DNA of 64,000 nt from JACCZH01 sp963729445. GTDB lineage: Bacteria; Chloroflexota; Chloroflexia; Thermomicrobiales; CFX8. Both the position numbers and the translations under genes were made by a program. The stretch is taken from assembly GCA_963729445.1 (NCBI GenBank), contig CAVSNU010000003.1:496001-560000 (forward strand), written 5' to 3'. The notes below the pieces were generated by a model that was not told where the DNA came from, did no database searches, and was given only the letters and a program-made list of their open reading frames with translations. Of this stretch, positions 38,466 through 47,484 are shown one piece after another. How positions within the stretch are numbered: the stretch's first letter is position 1; each line of letters opens with the position of its first letter.

Positions 38466-39297
38466 ACGTGGCCCCGCGCCGGGGGAGATGCTGCGCGAGC
38501 TGGGCATCACCCCCAGTAAGGCGCTCGGCCAGCACTTCCTCCACGACCGCAAGATCGTGCGGCGTATCGTCTCGGAATCTGGTGTATCCGCGGAGGATGT
38601 TGTTCTTGAGATCGGCCCCGGGTTAGGGATCCTGACCCGGGAACTGGCCGCGACAGCCGAGCGAGTCATCGCCGTTGAACGTGACGCGCGCCTGGCGGCT
38701 GGATTACGTGGTGCTGAGCTCGACAAGGTCGAGATCGTCGAGGCAGACGCCCTTGAGGTCGACTTCCCATCTGTGGTTGGAAATGCCGATTACCACGTCG
38801 TCGCAAATCTTCCCTATTCCGTCGGGACGGCGCTCATCCAGAAGCTGCAGGAGTCGCAGCCACCTCCGAGGACGCTCACGCTCATGCTGCAGCGTGAAGT
38901 GGCAGAGCGCATCGTGGCTGCGCCTCCGGACATGAACCTGCTCGCGGTGGCGGTGCAGTTCTTCGGCAAGCCGAAGCTGCTCTTCCGCATCGGCACGGGG
39001 GCTTTCGTGCCGCCGCCAACGGTTCAGTCAGCGGTCATCCGGATCGCCACACACGATTTACCACCCGTCCCTGCGATCGACCAGGAAGCCTTCTTCCGCG
39101 TCGTTCGGGCCGGATTCTCCCAACCTCGCAAGCAGATCACGAACAACCTCGTCCATGAGCTGGGCTACTCGCGCGACGAGATTCACCGGGTTCTGGACGT
39201 CGCGGGTGTCGAACCCACCGTACGACCCGAACGGTTGACGGTCGACGATTGGGTGCGAGTCTTCCGCGCAGCCGTAGATGAGCGAGAGCGGCGATGA
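38446..39297 (+). CDS. rsmA: 16S rRNA (adenine1518/1519-N6) dimethyltransferase
   Basis: 283 residues. SKALGQHFLHDRKIVRRIV opens the KsgA/RsmA family; LEIGPGLGILTREL binds SAM and VANLPYSVGTALI is the NLPY catalytic motif; PPPTVQSAVIRI and GFSQPRKQITNNL follow. It dimethylates two adenines near the 3' end of 16S rRNA late in 30S assembly. The start GTG 38446 overlaps the end of selD by 20 bases; an ATG at 38488 lies too close to its upstream purine run. It overlaps ispE by four bases. Confidence 0.95.
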   Translation: MASESSKRGPAPGEMLRELGITPSKALGQHFLHDRKIVRRIVSESGVSAEDVVLEIGPGLGILTRELAATAERVIAVERDARLAAGLRGAELDKVEIVEADALEVDFPSVVGNADYHVVANLPYSVGTALIQKLQESQPPPRTLTLMLQREVAERIVAAPPDMNLLAVAVQFFGKPKLLFRIGTGAFVPPPTVQSAVIRIATHDLPPVPAIDQEAFFRVVRAGFSQPRKQITNNLVHELGYSRDEIHRVLDVAGVEPTVRPERLTVDDWVRVFRAAVDERERR

Positions 39298-40184
39298 GAC
39301 GCCGGCTGGTCGCGCTCGCTCCAGCCAAAATCAACATTGGCCTGGAAATCATCGGCAGACGCCTGGATGGACTGCACGAGATCGTCTCGGTACTCCAGAC
39401 CATCTCACTCTATGACCGTATGGCCTGGTCACCAGATCGCCATGGATTTCGCTATGAATCGCCGCCAGGCATCGATCCTGCCAGTGATCTAGCGCGCCGG
39501 GCGTTGATGGCCGCCGATCAACGATGTTGGCGTGGAGTCCTCCGGCTGCAAAAGGGGATTCCCATCGCAGCCGGTCTCGGGGGTGGGTCGTCAGACGCCG
39601 CCCTGGCGTTGAAGATCGCGCATCTCGATAGGAGCGACGTAGCGCTCGCTCAGACCGCGGCCGAGCTCGGGGCTGACGTCCCATTCTTTGTGGAGGGTGG
39701 CACAAGCCTCGCGACAGGCACAGGTACCGACCTACAACCACTCGCCACGACGAACGCCTGGTGTGTCGTCGTCACACCCAGACTGGCGATTCCGAACAAG
39801 ACACGTACGCTGTATGCATCGCTCGCGCCCAAGGACTTCAGCGACGGCACGGCTGTGCGCCAGATCGCAGAAGCGCTTGGCGCACCCGGTGCGATCGACA
39901 CCCCTCCACCCAACGCGTTCACCCGCCACCTGTTGGCACATCCTCAGATTCAGGCTGCCTGGAGTGCCCTGGAGCAGGCTGGCGCGCCATGGGTAAGCGT
40001 CTCCGGTGCCGGACCGTCGCTGTATACATTGGTGGCAGACTATGCCGCGGCTCAATCCATCGCCAAACGCGTGCCCGCTGCCGCTGGAGAAATCTTCGTG
40101 GCGCGGACTCTTCCACGCCTGCTTCCCGATCTTGCTGCCGAAAACATCGCCACCCTGCTACGCTCACCAGAGCGGCTGCGTTGA
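39294..40184 (+). CDS. ispE: 4-diphosphocytidyl-2-C-methyl-D-erythritol kinase
   Basis: 296 residues of the GHMP kinase family. APAKINIGLEIIGRRLDGLHEI is the IspE N-terminus with the catalytic Lys/Asp region, GIPIAAGLGGGSSDAA the ATP loop, and VSVSGAGPSLYTL the third motif. It phosphorylates CDP-methylerythritol in the MEP isoprenoid pathway, so the organism uses MEP rather than mevalonate. The ATGA overlap with rsmA suggests translational coupling, a common rsmA-ispE arrangement. Confidence 0.95.
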   Translation: MRRRLVALAPAKINIGLEIIGRRLDGLHEIVSVLQTISLYDRMAWSPDRHGFRYESPPGIDPASDLARRALMAADQRCWRGVLRLQKGIPIAAGLGGGSSDAALALKIAHLDRSDVALAQTAAELGADVPFFVEGGTSLATGTGTDLQPLATTNAWCVVVTPRLAIPNKTRTLYASLAPKDFSDGTAVRQIAEALGAPGAIDTPPPNAFTRHLLAHPQIQAAWSALEQAGAPWVSVSGAGPSLYTLVADYAAAQSIAKRVPAAAGEIFVARTLPRLLPDLAAENIATLLRSPERLR

Positions 40185-40210
40185 CGTTGTCTTCTCAGCC
40201 TGCCTAGAAT
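40181..40210 (+). promoter_or_regulatory. Promoter of the pknB unit
   Basis: TTGACG at 40181-40186 and TAGAAT at 40205-40210, 18 bases apart, overlapping the ispE stop. The kinase start is only 21 bases beyond the -10 box, leaving a very short leader. Confidence 0.55.
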
Positions 40211-40230
40211 AGCCGGTCTGGAGGAGACAC

Positions 40231-42120
40231 GTGCAGGGAACTATCCTGAACGGGCGATACCGCCTGGACCAGAAAATCGGCGAAGGCGGCATGGCCGTTG
40301 TGTATGACGGTCAAGACCTTCTGTTGAACCGGCAGGTCGCCGTCAAGATTCTCCGAGAACAGTACGCGAACGATGCCGGGTTCCTGAAGCGCTTCGAGCG
40401 CGAGGGCCAGTTAGCGGCGGGTATGTCGCACCCCAATATCGTGAGTGTCTACGATGTCGGCAACGACCAGGGGCTCCACTACATTGTCATGGAGCACATT
40501 CGGGGACCAAATCTCAAAGAGCTCATCCGTAAACAGGGTCCCTTCTCCGTGGACGGCGCGGTCTTCATCATCGCCCAGGTTGCGTCCGCATTGGACTACG
40601 CCCACCAGCGCAGTCTGGTGCATCGCGACATCAAACCCCAGAACATCCTGGTCGACCGCGACGGCAACGCCAAGGTTGTGGACTTTGGCATCGCCAAGGG
40701 ACTTCAAGACGCCAACCTCACCGAGGCTGGAACCGGCATGGGCACCGTCCACTACGTCTCTCCAGAGCAGGCTCGAGGTGAGCCGGCAACGCCAGCGTCC
40801 GACCTGTACTCGACCGGCATCGTTCTCTACGAGATGCTCACGAAAGCGCTGCCCTTCAACGCGGATACTCCTGTCGGGGTAGCGATGCAGCACGTCAACG
40901 CGCCACCGCCTCCGCCCTCGTCGATCAATCCGAAGATCCCGAAGCCCGTCGAGAACATTGTCCTCAGGGCGGTCGCCAAGAATCCGGCGGATCGGTTTCC
41001 CACGGGCGCGGCACTGGAGACGTCGTTACGACACTGGGACGATCCCACGCCCACGCGCAACGATACTGCCGTCTACCCAACCCATGCCCGTCCGACAGCA
41101 CCTTCGGGCCGCGCCCGCGGCGGCACAGGACGCCGGCCTCCACCACCGCCACCACAACGTCGCCGGCCGGCACGCCAGCAACCACCCCCTCCAGCTGCCC
41201 GCAAAGACGAGGTTGGGTGCATCACCTGGCTCATTGGCGTCGCTCTCATCGTCGGAGTCATCGGGTTCCTGGTGCTTGCCTTCCAGTTCGGGCCTGCGTT
41301 GTTCGGGTCCGCATCTGACGACCCGCCTGTGAATCCCACGCCCACGCAGCAGGCTGCGGTGGTAGACGAGCCGACGCCAACGGCGACGGCCGTCGTCGAA
41401 AACACTCCGACGGCGCAACCAGAGCCTACCGCCACACCGTCCGCAACACCGACCACGGCGCCGCCGACAGCGACAGCCGTGCCGGAACTTGCGCGGATAC
41501 CCGATCTCAGAAACGCGACGATCGATCAGGCCCAAGCCTCGCTCGGCGGGGTCTGGGAGCTCAGTATCAGCGAGGAGTACAACTCCGAGGTCGCTGAGGG
41601 GCTGATCATACGCCAGGATCCCCCACCCAACGCGCCACTGGCGGATGGTGAGACGGTGAGCGTTGTTGTCAGCCTTGGGCCCGAGCTCGTCACGATTCCG
41701 GACGTCCGTGGCGTGGCTCAAGAGGACGCCCAGGCTCGCCTGCAAGATCTAGGTTTCGCGGTCACAATCGTCGAGGAAGAGAACTCATCCATCGCGGAGG
41801 GTACGGTCATCCGCACCGAGCCTGATACAAGCGCGGCCGCCGGCTCGGAGATCGTCATGGTTGTGAGCACCGGTGATTATGTCGAGGTACCGGACGTCTA
41901 TGGGGAGAGTGTGTTCAACGCCATCGGGACCCTCGAAGGCGCGGGGATCACAATCCGGAATGTGACGCCACAGTCCTGCGCGTTCATCAGCCAGCGCGTT
42001 GATGACTTCGACTGTGACGACTTCCCGAACGGCGGTGTGGTTGCCACATCGCTGGAGCCGGGCGAGGTCGTCTCGCGTGGTAGCACAATCGACATCGCCT
42101 ACTACGATGAGTCACTCTAG
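40231..42120 (+). CDS. Membrane Ser/Thr protein kinase with three PASTA repeats (PknB type)
   Basis: 629 residues. Kinase domain 9-270: GEGGMAVVY, AVKI with Lys39, VHRDIKPQNILVD and VDFGIAKG. A Pro-rich linker follows, then one membrane helix at about 331-355, an outside Thr/Pro-rich spacer, and three PASTA units at about 422-484, 487-549 and 551-628. PASTA domains bind peptidoglycan or lipid II, so this kinase probably couples wall state to phosphorylation in the cytosol. GTG start after GGAGGAG. The last PASTA has a Cys pair (CAFISQRVDDFDC) that could form an outside disulphide. Confidence 0.95.
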   Translation: MQGTILNGRYRLDQKIGEGGMAVVYDGQDLLLNRQVAVKILREQYANDAGFLKRFEREGQLAAGMSHPNIVSVYDVGNDQGLHYIVMEHIRGPNLKELIRKQGPFSVDGAVFIIAQVASALDYAHQRSLVHRDIKPQNILVDRDGNAKVVDFGIAKGLQDANLTEAGTGMGTVHYVSPEQARGEPATPASDLYSTGIVLYEMLTKALPFNADTPVGVAMQHVNAPPPPPSSINPKIPKPVENIVLRAVAKNPADRFPTGAALETSLRHWDDPTPTRNDTAVYPTHARPTAPSGRARGGTGRRPPPPPPQRRRPARQQPPPPAARKDEVGCITWLIGVALIVGVIGFLVLAFQFGPALFGSASDDPPVNPTPTQQAAVVDEPTPTATAVVENTPTAQPEPTATPSATPTTAPPTATAVPELARIPDLRNATIDQAQASLGGVWELSISEEYNSEVAEGLIIRQDPPPNAPLADGETVSVVVSLGPELVTIPDVRGVAQEDAQARLQDLGFAVTIVEEENSSIAEGTVIRTEPDTSAAAGSEIVMVVSTGDYVEVPDVYGESVFNAIGTLEGAGITIRNVTPQSCAFISQRVDDFDCDDFPNGGVVATSLEPGEVVSRGSTIDIAYYDESL

Positions 42121-42847
42121 GCTCTGGCTGGTCTCGTGTTTGTCTGCCCTTTTCGTCTTCTCTGCGCCGCTGCTCGTCGCGGCGGCAGTTGCTGAGAGCG
42201 AGCCTGAGCTCCGGTTGATTCGCACCGGAGAGCGCTTCTCCGCGCTCGTTGTCACAGATCGGACGAGAATCCTCATTGTGAACAGTGGCGACCGCAACAC
42301 GACGCGGTCAGCCGTTGGATATCTTGCTCGTCCCTGGGAACCTGATGCAACGACAGTGCTCGCGCCGGCCAACGACGAGGCCGCCGTTGGGCTCTGGGAG
42401 GCACTCCGCGATCCTGCCATTCGACACGCAATCATTGTCGGCGTTCCGGGGAGGGATCCGACCTGGTCGAGGATAGAGCGGGACTGCGCCGCCCGTGGTA
42501 TCCGGCTCGAATATGTCACGAGCCTGAGCCAGATCAGTATGCGCGATGTATCGCTGGCCATCGAACCGGTTGGGATGACGCTCGGTGTGCACAGCGGTCA
42601 GGCGGCCGTCGCCATCGCGCTGGCGGATGAGCAGCCGACGCTCAACGCTAGTGTGGCGGTGGTGAATGAGATCGGTACCTCAGTCCAACACGCCGACCTC
42701 TTCATCGCGCCTGCATTCCCCAGCGAGCCTTCAGACGTGCCCGTCATCGCGGTGAATATGCGCGAGATCATCCGTCTCAAGTTCGACTCGAACGAGGTGC
42801 GTGTACAGGGCGGGCGGCTTCAAATGGGCGAAACTGAAGCTAATTGA
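42107..42847 (+). CDS. Exported protein of unknown function
   Basis: 246 residues. MSHSRLWLVSCLSALFVFSA continues into a hydrophobic Ala-rich stretch, a signal peptide with a likely cut after AVA near residue 29. The mature part alternates beta and alpha segments: ALVVTDRTRILIVNSGDR, a PWEP motif, HAIIVGVPGRDPTW and VPVIAVNMREIIRL. The pattern somewhat recalls ComEC- or metallohydrolase-like outside domains but lacks the usual His motif; no function assigned. ATG 42107 overlaps the end of pknB by 14 bases, so the two are coupled and may act together at the cell surface. Confidence 0.7.
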   Translation: MSHSRLWLVSCLSALFVFSAPLLVAAAVAESEPELRLIRTGERFSALVVTDRTRILIVNSGDRNTTRSAVGYLARPWEPDATTVLAPANDEAAVGLWEALRDPAIRHAIIVGVPGRDPTWSRIERDCAARGIRLEYVTSLSQISMRDVSLAIEPVGMTLGVHSGQAAVAIALADEQPTLNASVAVVNEIGTSVQHADLFIAPAFPSEPSDVPVIAVNMREIIRLKFDSNEVRVQGGRLQMGETEAN

Positions 42848-43859
42848 CCGCACCACAGACGGGACAAACGCGTATGTCCGGCGGTAGCACCGCGCGGCAG
42901 TTCGAGCATCTCGTATACCCGTCTGCCAGCAGTGGATCAGACGGTGCGGTGCTGGCTCGGGAGCTGCCCCGGCTCGCGGCATCATCCGCGTCCTGCGCCG
43001 TGATGACCACCATGTCCGGATCGGTCTTGTCGCTCACCGGCCTGCTATCCCCACGCCGTGTCTCGGTACGGTGCTGCTCGTCGCGATCCTCCTTGACGCG
43101 GAGGACGCGCGTGTCGTCGGTTGGATCTACGGCGTTAGACGGAGGCTCCGTCTTGTAGTAGCGATCCGGTTCATCGCGTTGTGTCGAGGGTACCCGTGGT
43201 GGAAACGCCCGGGTTTCTGCCGCGGGAACGGGTCGCTCAAACACGAGCGTCGGAGCGTCGGCATCCTCAGCATCGTAATAATCGTCATCATGGGAGCCGT
43301 CAGCATACTCATAATCCTGGACGTGCTCTACCTGCTCGTAGGCCCGCCGGCCCGTGATCAGCACGACGAGCAATACCGGCCAGGAGATCAGCGCGGCAAC
43401 GAGCAGCACCCATCCAATTTGATCGAGAAGGAACTGCACGACGTAGGAGTCGGCCAACGCCTCCTCGGTTGCGTCGGAGAGCAGATAAATCCTGACGTAC
43501 TGGAGAGAGAACGAAACGAGGAGCATACCGTTGAACAGCGCAACAATCGCGCCAATCCCGCGCGCCTGCGGACTGAAATCCGTAGGGGCAATCGCGGCGC
43601 CCGCACCATAGCCGAGGATAAACGTCACCGACACCATGAATGCCATGGCGACGACGAATGCGCCGCCTGATTCACTGATCGCTGTGAGCTCAGCCAGGTC
43701 GCGCCCCCACGGCCGTGCCCAGAAGTCTGCGAGCAGGATGCCGAACAGCACCCCGAACGTGACCAGCAGCTCCTTTACGGGACCCCGCCAGTAGCCAATT
43801 GGCGCGAATAGCGCAATCAACAGCACCAGCAGCAAATCAAGAACAAGATAGATCGACAT
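42840..43859 (-). CDS. CvpA-like membrane protein with C-terminal zinc ribbon
   Basis: 339 residues. Four hydrophobic helices in residues 1-170 (first two: LVLDLLLVLLIALFAPIGYWRGPVKEL and LLVTFGVLFGILLADFWARP) resemble CvpA/colicin V production proteins. A long acidic, low-complexity linker (about 175-300, many Asp, Glu, Arg) leads to CSNC...CPVC, a short zinc ribbon at the C-terminus. The ribbon is probably cytosolic. Function unknown. Tail-to-tail overlap of eight bases with the exported-protein gene. Confidence 0.7.
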   Translation of the reverse strand: MSIYLVLDLLLVLLIALFAPIGYWRGPVKELLVTFGVLFGILLADFWARPWGRDLAELTAISESGGAFVVAMAFMVSVTFILGYGAGAAIAPTDFSPQARGIGAIVALFNGMLLVSFSLQYVRIYLLSDATEEALADSYVVQFLLDQIGWVLLVAALISWPVLLVVLITGRRAYEQVEHVQDYEYADGSHDDDYYDAEDADAPTLVFERPVPAAETRAFPPRVPSTQRDEPDRYYKTEPPSNAVDPTDDTRVLRVKEDRDEQHRTETRRGDSRPVSDKTDPDMVVITAQDADDAASRGSSRASTAPSDPLLADGYTRCSNCRAVLPPDIRVCPVCGAVN

Positions 43860-44073
43860 CAGCAGGTACCATCCATGCGAATCGTCACGTTGTCGTGCTC
43901 TCGTTTCTTCAACGATGTCCGCCCAATAGCTGCGAGTCTAACATGCTCCCTGTCCCCTCCGTAATCGGTGTGGAAAGCTCACTATGACACGCTGATACAA
44001 TTCAGCATGGTTTCAGGGCATTTACCTGAGTTGGAGATTCGCTCACAGTATAAAAGAAACATTATGAGTACCA

Positions 44074-45968
44074 TTGAGTCGAAATAATCGTTCTCGCACA
44101 CGCGACCGCACACCACGAGATGCCAGAGATTTGAACTGGTATCGAATTGATTTACATATTCACACGCCGGCGTCGGCCGATTACCAGACCCCGGACGTCA
44201 CGCTCCTAGATATTTTGCGCCAGGCGGAAGCTCGTGGCGCGGACCTTATTGCATTCACCGACCATAACTCGGTGCGAGGCTACGCAAATCTCTGGCGTGA
44301 CATTGAAGATCTGGAGTTGCTCGAGGCGCTGCATAGGATCGCGCCCGACGAACAGGCCCGGCTCGACGAGTTTCGGCGCATTCTTTCGAAGATGCGCGTC
44401 CTGCTCGGGGTTGAGTTCACCGCCACCTTTGGCTTTCACATTCTGGCGATCTTCCCCGAAGGCACGTCTATCCGGCACGTCGAACACACGCTGCTCTCAC
44501 TGAACATCCCCGAGGACAAGATCGACCTCGGTAGCGGTGAGGTTGGGGCAACGACTGACGTCCTGAGCGCCTATGAGGTGCTGAGCGATGCGGGCGCACT
44601 GGTCATTCCCGCTCATGTCAACTCTACCCACGGCGTCGCCATGCAGCATCTTCCGTTTGGCGGCCAGACGAAGATTGCGTTTACCCAGAGCCCCCTCATC
44701 GCCGCGTTGGAGGCGACCGACCTGGAGAACTCGAGCAGGCGCAGCACGGCCAAGTTCTTCAACGGCTCCAAACCCGATTACGCACGGAGGATGCACGTTA
44801 TCCAGGGTTCTGATGCCCACCGCCTGCACCGCGATCCGAACCGCGAAACGAATCTCGGTGTCGGCGACCGCATGACCGAGATGCAGCTGCCTGAGCCGAC
44901 ATTCGAAGCATTGAAAGAACTGTTCGAGTCAGACAACTTCAGCCGGGTGCGTCCGTACCGGCCCTCTCAGGATCCATACGATTTCATCCGTACAGCACGT
45001 TCGGAGGGCGAGACCATCGTTCAAGCCTTCCACGAGCAACCGCCGAAGCGCCGCGGGCGGCTCAGCCCTATCGTCCGCGACGTCGTCGCTCTGGCAAACA
45101 GTCATGGCGGCACCGTGTTTGTAGGGACCTCCGCCAGACCGTCGGAGGACGTCGCCGGCGTCGAAGATGCGCTTGCAGAGGCGCAGAAGATTCGCGAGGA
45201 CATCGCGCGTCACGCGTCGCCACCGATCGCGATCTCCGTTGATGTCCACTCGACCGGTGGGAAGCAAGTGGTGGTCGTCTCGGTGCCGCCTGGACCGGAG
45301 AAGCCGTATGCCGTCGCGCCCGGCAACATCTACGTTCGCCAGGAAGGCGAAACAACCCTCGCGCACAGAGACGAGATCGTGGAACTGGTGAAGCTCGGCG
45401 ACGCGCAGAGAGACGAGAGGATTCCCTTGCTCGTACCACGGGTTTCCGTCCCCGCTCCGATCGAAGAAGCTCCGCCTGCGCCGGCTCGCCGTCGTCCTGC
45501 GCGCGCGAAGCGCTCGCCGGTCGCGGAGGCTCCAGTCGAAGAAATTCTCCCTCGCACCTGAACCGGACGGCGCGACCGAATTGGGCGACAGCGAAGAGGC
45601 GGACGAGGACCTGCCCCTGCCTCGCACCGGCGTCGAGATTATTGAGCTCAGGCGATCGCGACGGCATCGTCTATCACTCGATGCGCGACCTGCGGAATAT
45701 GAAAGTCGTCCACAACGTCACCCGGGATTCCGCCCGGCGTCTCTGGCGCTACGCCATCACCCAGAAAGAGAACCAGCCATGTCAGGTGGAAGACGTTACC
45801 TGGCAGGGAGATCGTGGCTTCTGGAAGGCCTACAAGCCTCGTGGCGGCGATGTACGCTTTAATCTGGTCTATAGGGTCGGTGATGACCTGCGCGTGTATT
45901 ATGGGGTTACCGAAGAAGGCATGGATGCTGAGTGGCGTGAGCTGATACCGGAGAAGCATCGCTCGTAG
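44074..45968 (+). CDS. PHP-domain protein with AlbA-like domain (two +1 frameshifts)
   Basis: The first frame gives a PHP domain at residues 22-300: DLHIHTPAS, FTDHNS, GVEFTATFGFHILAIF, IPAHVN and IQGSDAHRL carry metal ligands. Residues 320-450 (GRLSPIVRDVVALANSHGGTVFVGT to IYVRQEGETTLAH) look like a Schlafen/AlbA_2 nucleic-acid-binding domain. The frame then ends at 45561, but coding continues in the +1 frame (APEPDGATELGDSEEADED) and, after another +1 near 45640, as GDRDGIVYHSMRDLRNMKV to a stop at 45968. Removing two bases makes about 630 residues with an extra C-terminal domain. Possible roles are nucleic-acid repair or signalling; substrate unknown. Confidence 0.7.
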
Positions 45969-45983
45969 GGTCGGAGGCGCCCC

Positions 45984-46847
45984 GTGACTACCGGCGACAC
46001 ACCCGCTGAGGGTCGCATTCTAGTCGGCACGGCAGCATGGTCGGACCACGAGGATTTCTATCCCCCAAGAGTGCGTGGTACCGACCGCATCGCCTATTAC
46101 GCACGGCACTTCCCGGTCGTTGAGGTCAACGCGAGCTACTATCACCTGCTGCCACAGCGCAACTACGCCCTCTGGGCAGAGAAGACTCCGGAAGATTTCA
46201 CCTTCAACGTGAAGGCGCTGGGGCAGCTCACGGGCCACGTCCGGGACGAGCCACCAACCCCCGACACATTCGATGCGTTTCGCGAGTCGTACGAGCCGAT
46301 CCGCGAAGCGGGAAAACTGGGTGCCGTGCTCTTTCAGTTTCCACCGTGGTTCAACAAGACTGAGAAGAACCTCCAGCAAATCGCCTGGAGTGCCGAGATG
46401 ATGGCCGACCACCCCGTGCTGGTCGAGTTTCGCAATGCGACCTGGCTGACTGAGGAAGAGCGGGCAGAAACGCTCGATTTTCTCACCAACCTGGGACTCT
46501 CGTATGTCACGGTCGATGCCCCGCAGGTTGGCACAGGCACCGCACCTCTCGTCCCCGCGGTCACCACTCCAAGACTCGCGTACCTGCGCATGCATGGGCG
46601 GAACACCGACACGTGGTACAAGCGCGTCAAAACGACCGGGGAGCGCTTTAACTATCTCTACAGCGAGGAGGAGCTGAGCGAGCTCGCGATCATCGCTCGC
46701 CAGTTAGCCGAGAACGCTGTGGAAGTTCACGTGATCTTTAACAACAACATGGCCGACTACGCTGTCACCAACGCTCGCTCCATGATGCGACTCCTCGGAC
46801 TGGACGCTCCCGAAGAGAACCCCCAACAAGCCCGGTTAGAGATCTGA
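45984..46847 (+). CDS. DUF72 (YecE-like) protein
   Basis: 287 residues with a TIM-barrel pattern. RILVGTAAWSDHEDFYPP and YYARHFPVVEVNASYYHLLPQ open the family, FTFNVKALGQLTGH, LFQFPPWF, VLVEFRNATWL and LAYLRMHGRN follow in order. Function of DUF72 is not established. GTG 45984 follows GGAGG. It starts 16 bases after the PHP/AlbA gene and is probably co-transcribed with it. Confidence 0.9.
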   Translation: MTTGDTPAEGRILVGTAAWSDHEDFYPPRVRGTDRIAYYARHFPVVEVNASYYHLLPQRNYALWAEKTPEDFTFNVKALGQLTGHVRDEPPTPDTFDAFRESYEPIREAGKLGAVLFQFPPWFNKTEKNLQQIAWSAEMMADHPVLVEFRNATWLTEEERAETLDFLTNLGLSYVTVDAPQVGTGTAPLVPAVTTPRLAYLRMHGRNTDTWYKRVKTTGERFNYLYSEEELSELAIIARQLAENAVEVHVIFNNNMADYAVTNARSMMRLLGLDAPEENPQQARLEI

Positions 46848-46926
46848 CGTGCCCTCGGATGTCCCCGCTCTCCTTGTGCAGCGCCATGATGGCTGTATCC
46901 CGATTGATCCGGTAAATGTAGAGTGC

Positions 46927-46977
46927 GTACGGGAGTAAATTATTGCGCCCTGCCCGGCTACCGAGCGTCCGAGAGGG
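46927..46977. repeat. Decayed copy of palindrome-pair repeat (family A)
   Basis: Matches the left arm and spacer of the 74-bp family A element (see 59538-59611) with several mismatches; the right arm is missing. The wider gap 46848-47484 holds only repeats: this one, 47103-47185, 47229-47300 and 47358-47406. Confidence 0.6.
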
Positions 46978-47102
46978 ACCACCGTTGCCAGGGTACAGGC
47001 GACTCTGCGAATCGGCCGTACGAGACGCGTATGGCTCGGTTCAAACAGGTCAATCGCATCAAGTTAGTCCCCCGAAGCAAGACGTTACCATGGGCGCCTT
47101 GA

Positions 47103-47185
47103 TAGTCATCCTGACCTAAGGAAGGATCTCTGGTCAAACGCCTCGGCAATCAAGCAAGAGATCCTTCCTTGCGTCAGGATGACTA
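47103..47185. repeat. Family C repeat, imperfect inverted repeat
   Basis: TAGTCATCCTGAC at one end and GTCAGGATGACTA at the other, with inner arms AAGGAAGGATCTCT and AGAGATCCTTCCTT. A related copy lies at 61446-61531. The inner GGATCTCT-type motif is widely dispersed in environmental bacterial genomes (from memory). Confidence 0.75.
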
Positions 47186-47228
47186 ACAAGCGCAGGATGA
47201 TCACCAGAGGGGTACGCTCCGGGGTTCC

Positions 47229-47300
47229 GTAGGGGAGGAGCTCGTCTCCTCCCGAAACCCCGGTCCGCTTGAGGCGGGAGGAGACGAGCTCCTCCCCTAC
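47229..47300. repeat. Family B repeat, long inverted repeat
   Basis: Arms of about 26 bases containing GGAGGAGCTCGTCTCC and GGAGACGAGCTCCTCC, both ending in GTAGGGG/CCCCTAC, with a spacer of about 20 bases. Half-copies occur at 59107-59131 and, decayed, near 63924. Confidence 0.8.
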
Positions 47301-47357
47301 GAGGGTGACACCAGCATCGTGGTCGAGTACTCAGGATGTCCAATAGAGCTCGGGATG

Positions 47358-47406
47358 AGTGGTTAAACGTCCGGGTAGCCAGGTAGGGCGCAATGAATGA
47401 CGCCCG
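47358..47406. repeat. Decayed half-copy of family A repeat
   Basis: The spacer AACGTCC...AGCCAGG followed by a mutated right arm GGGCGCAATGAATGACGCCC. Left arm lost. Confidence 0.55.
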
Positions 47407-47484
47407 ACGCGGACTAGAGGGACACCTTCACCATTGTTGCATTGCGATGTTGCGTTCACCGGCAAAATCGACGAACGCGGCGGG

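Noticed and set aside
46848..47484. CRISPR array
   Set aside because: The repeats are few, inverted and not evenly spaced with unique spacers; they are dispersed palindromic elements.
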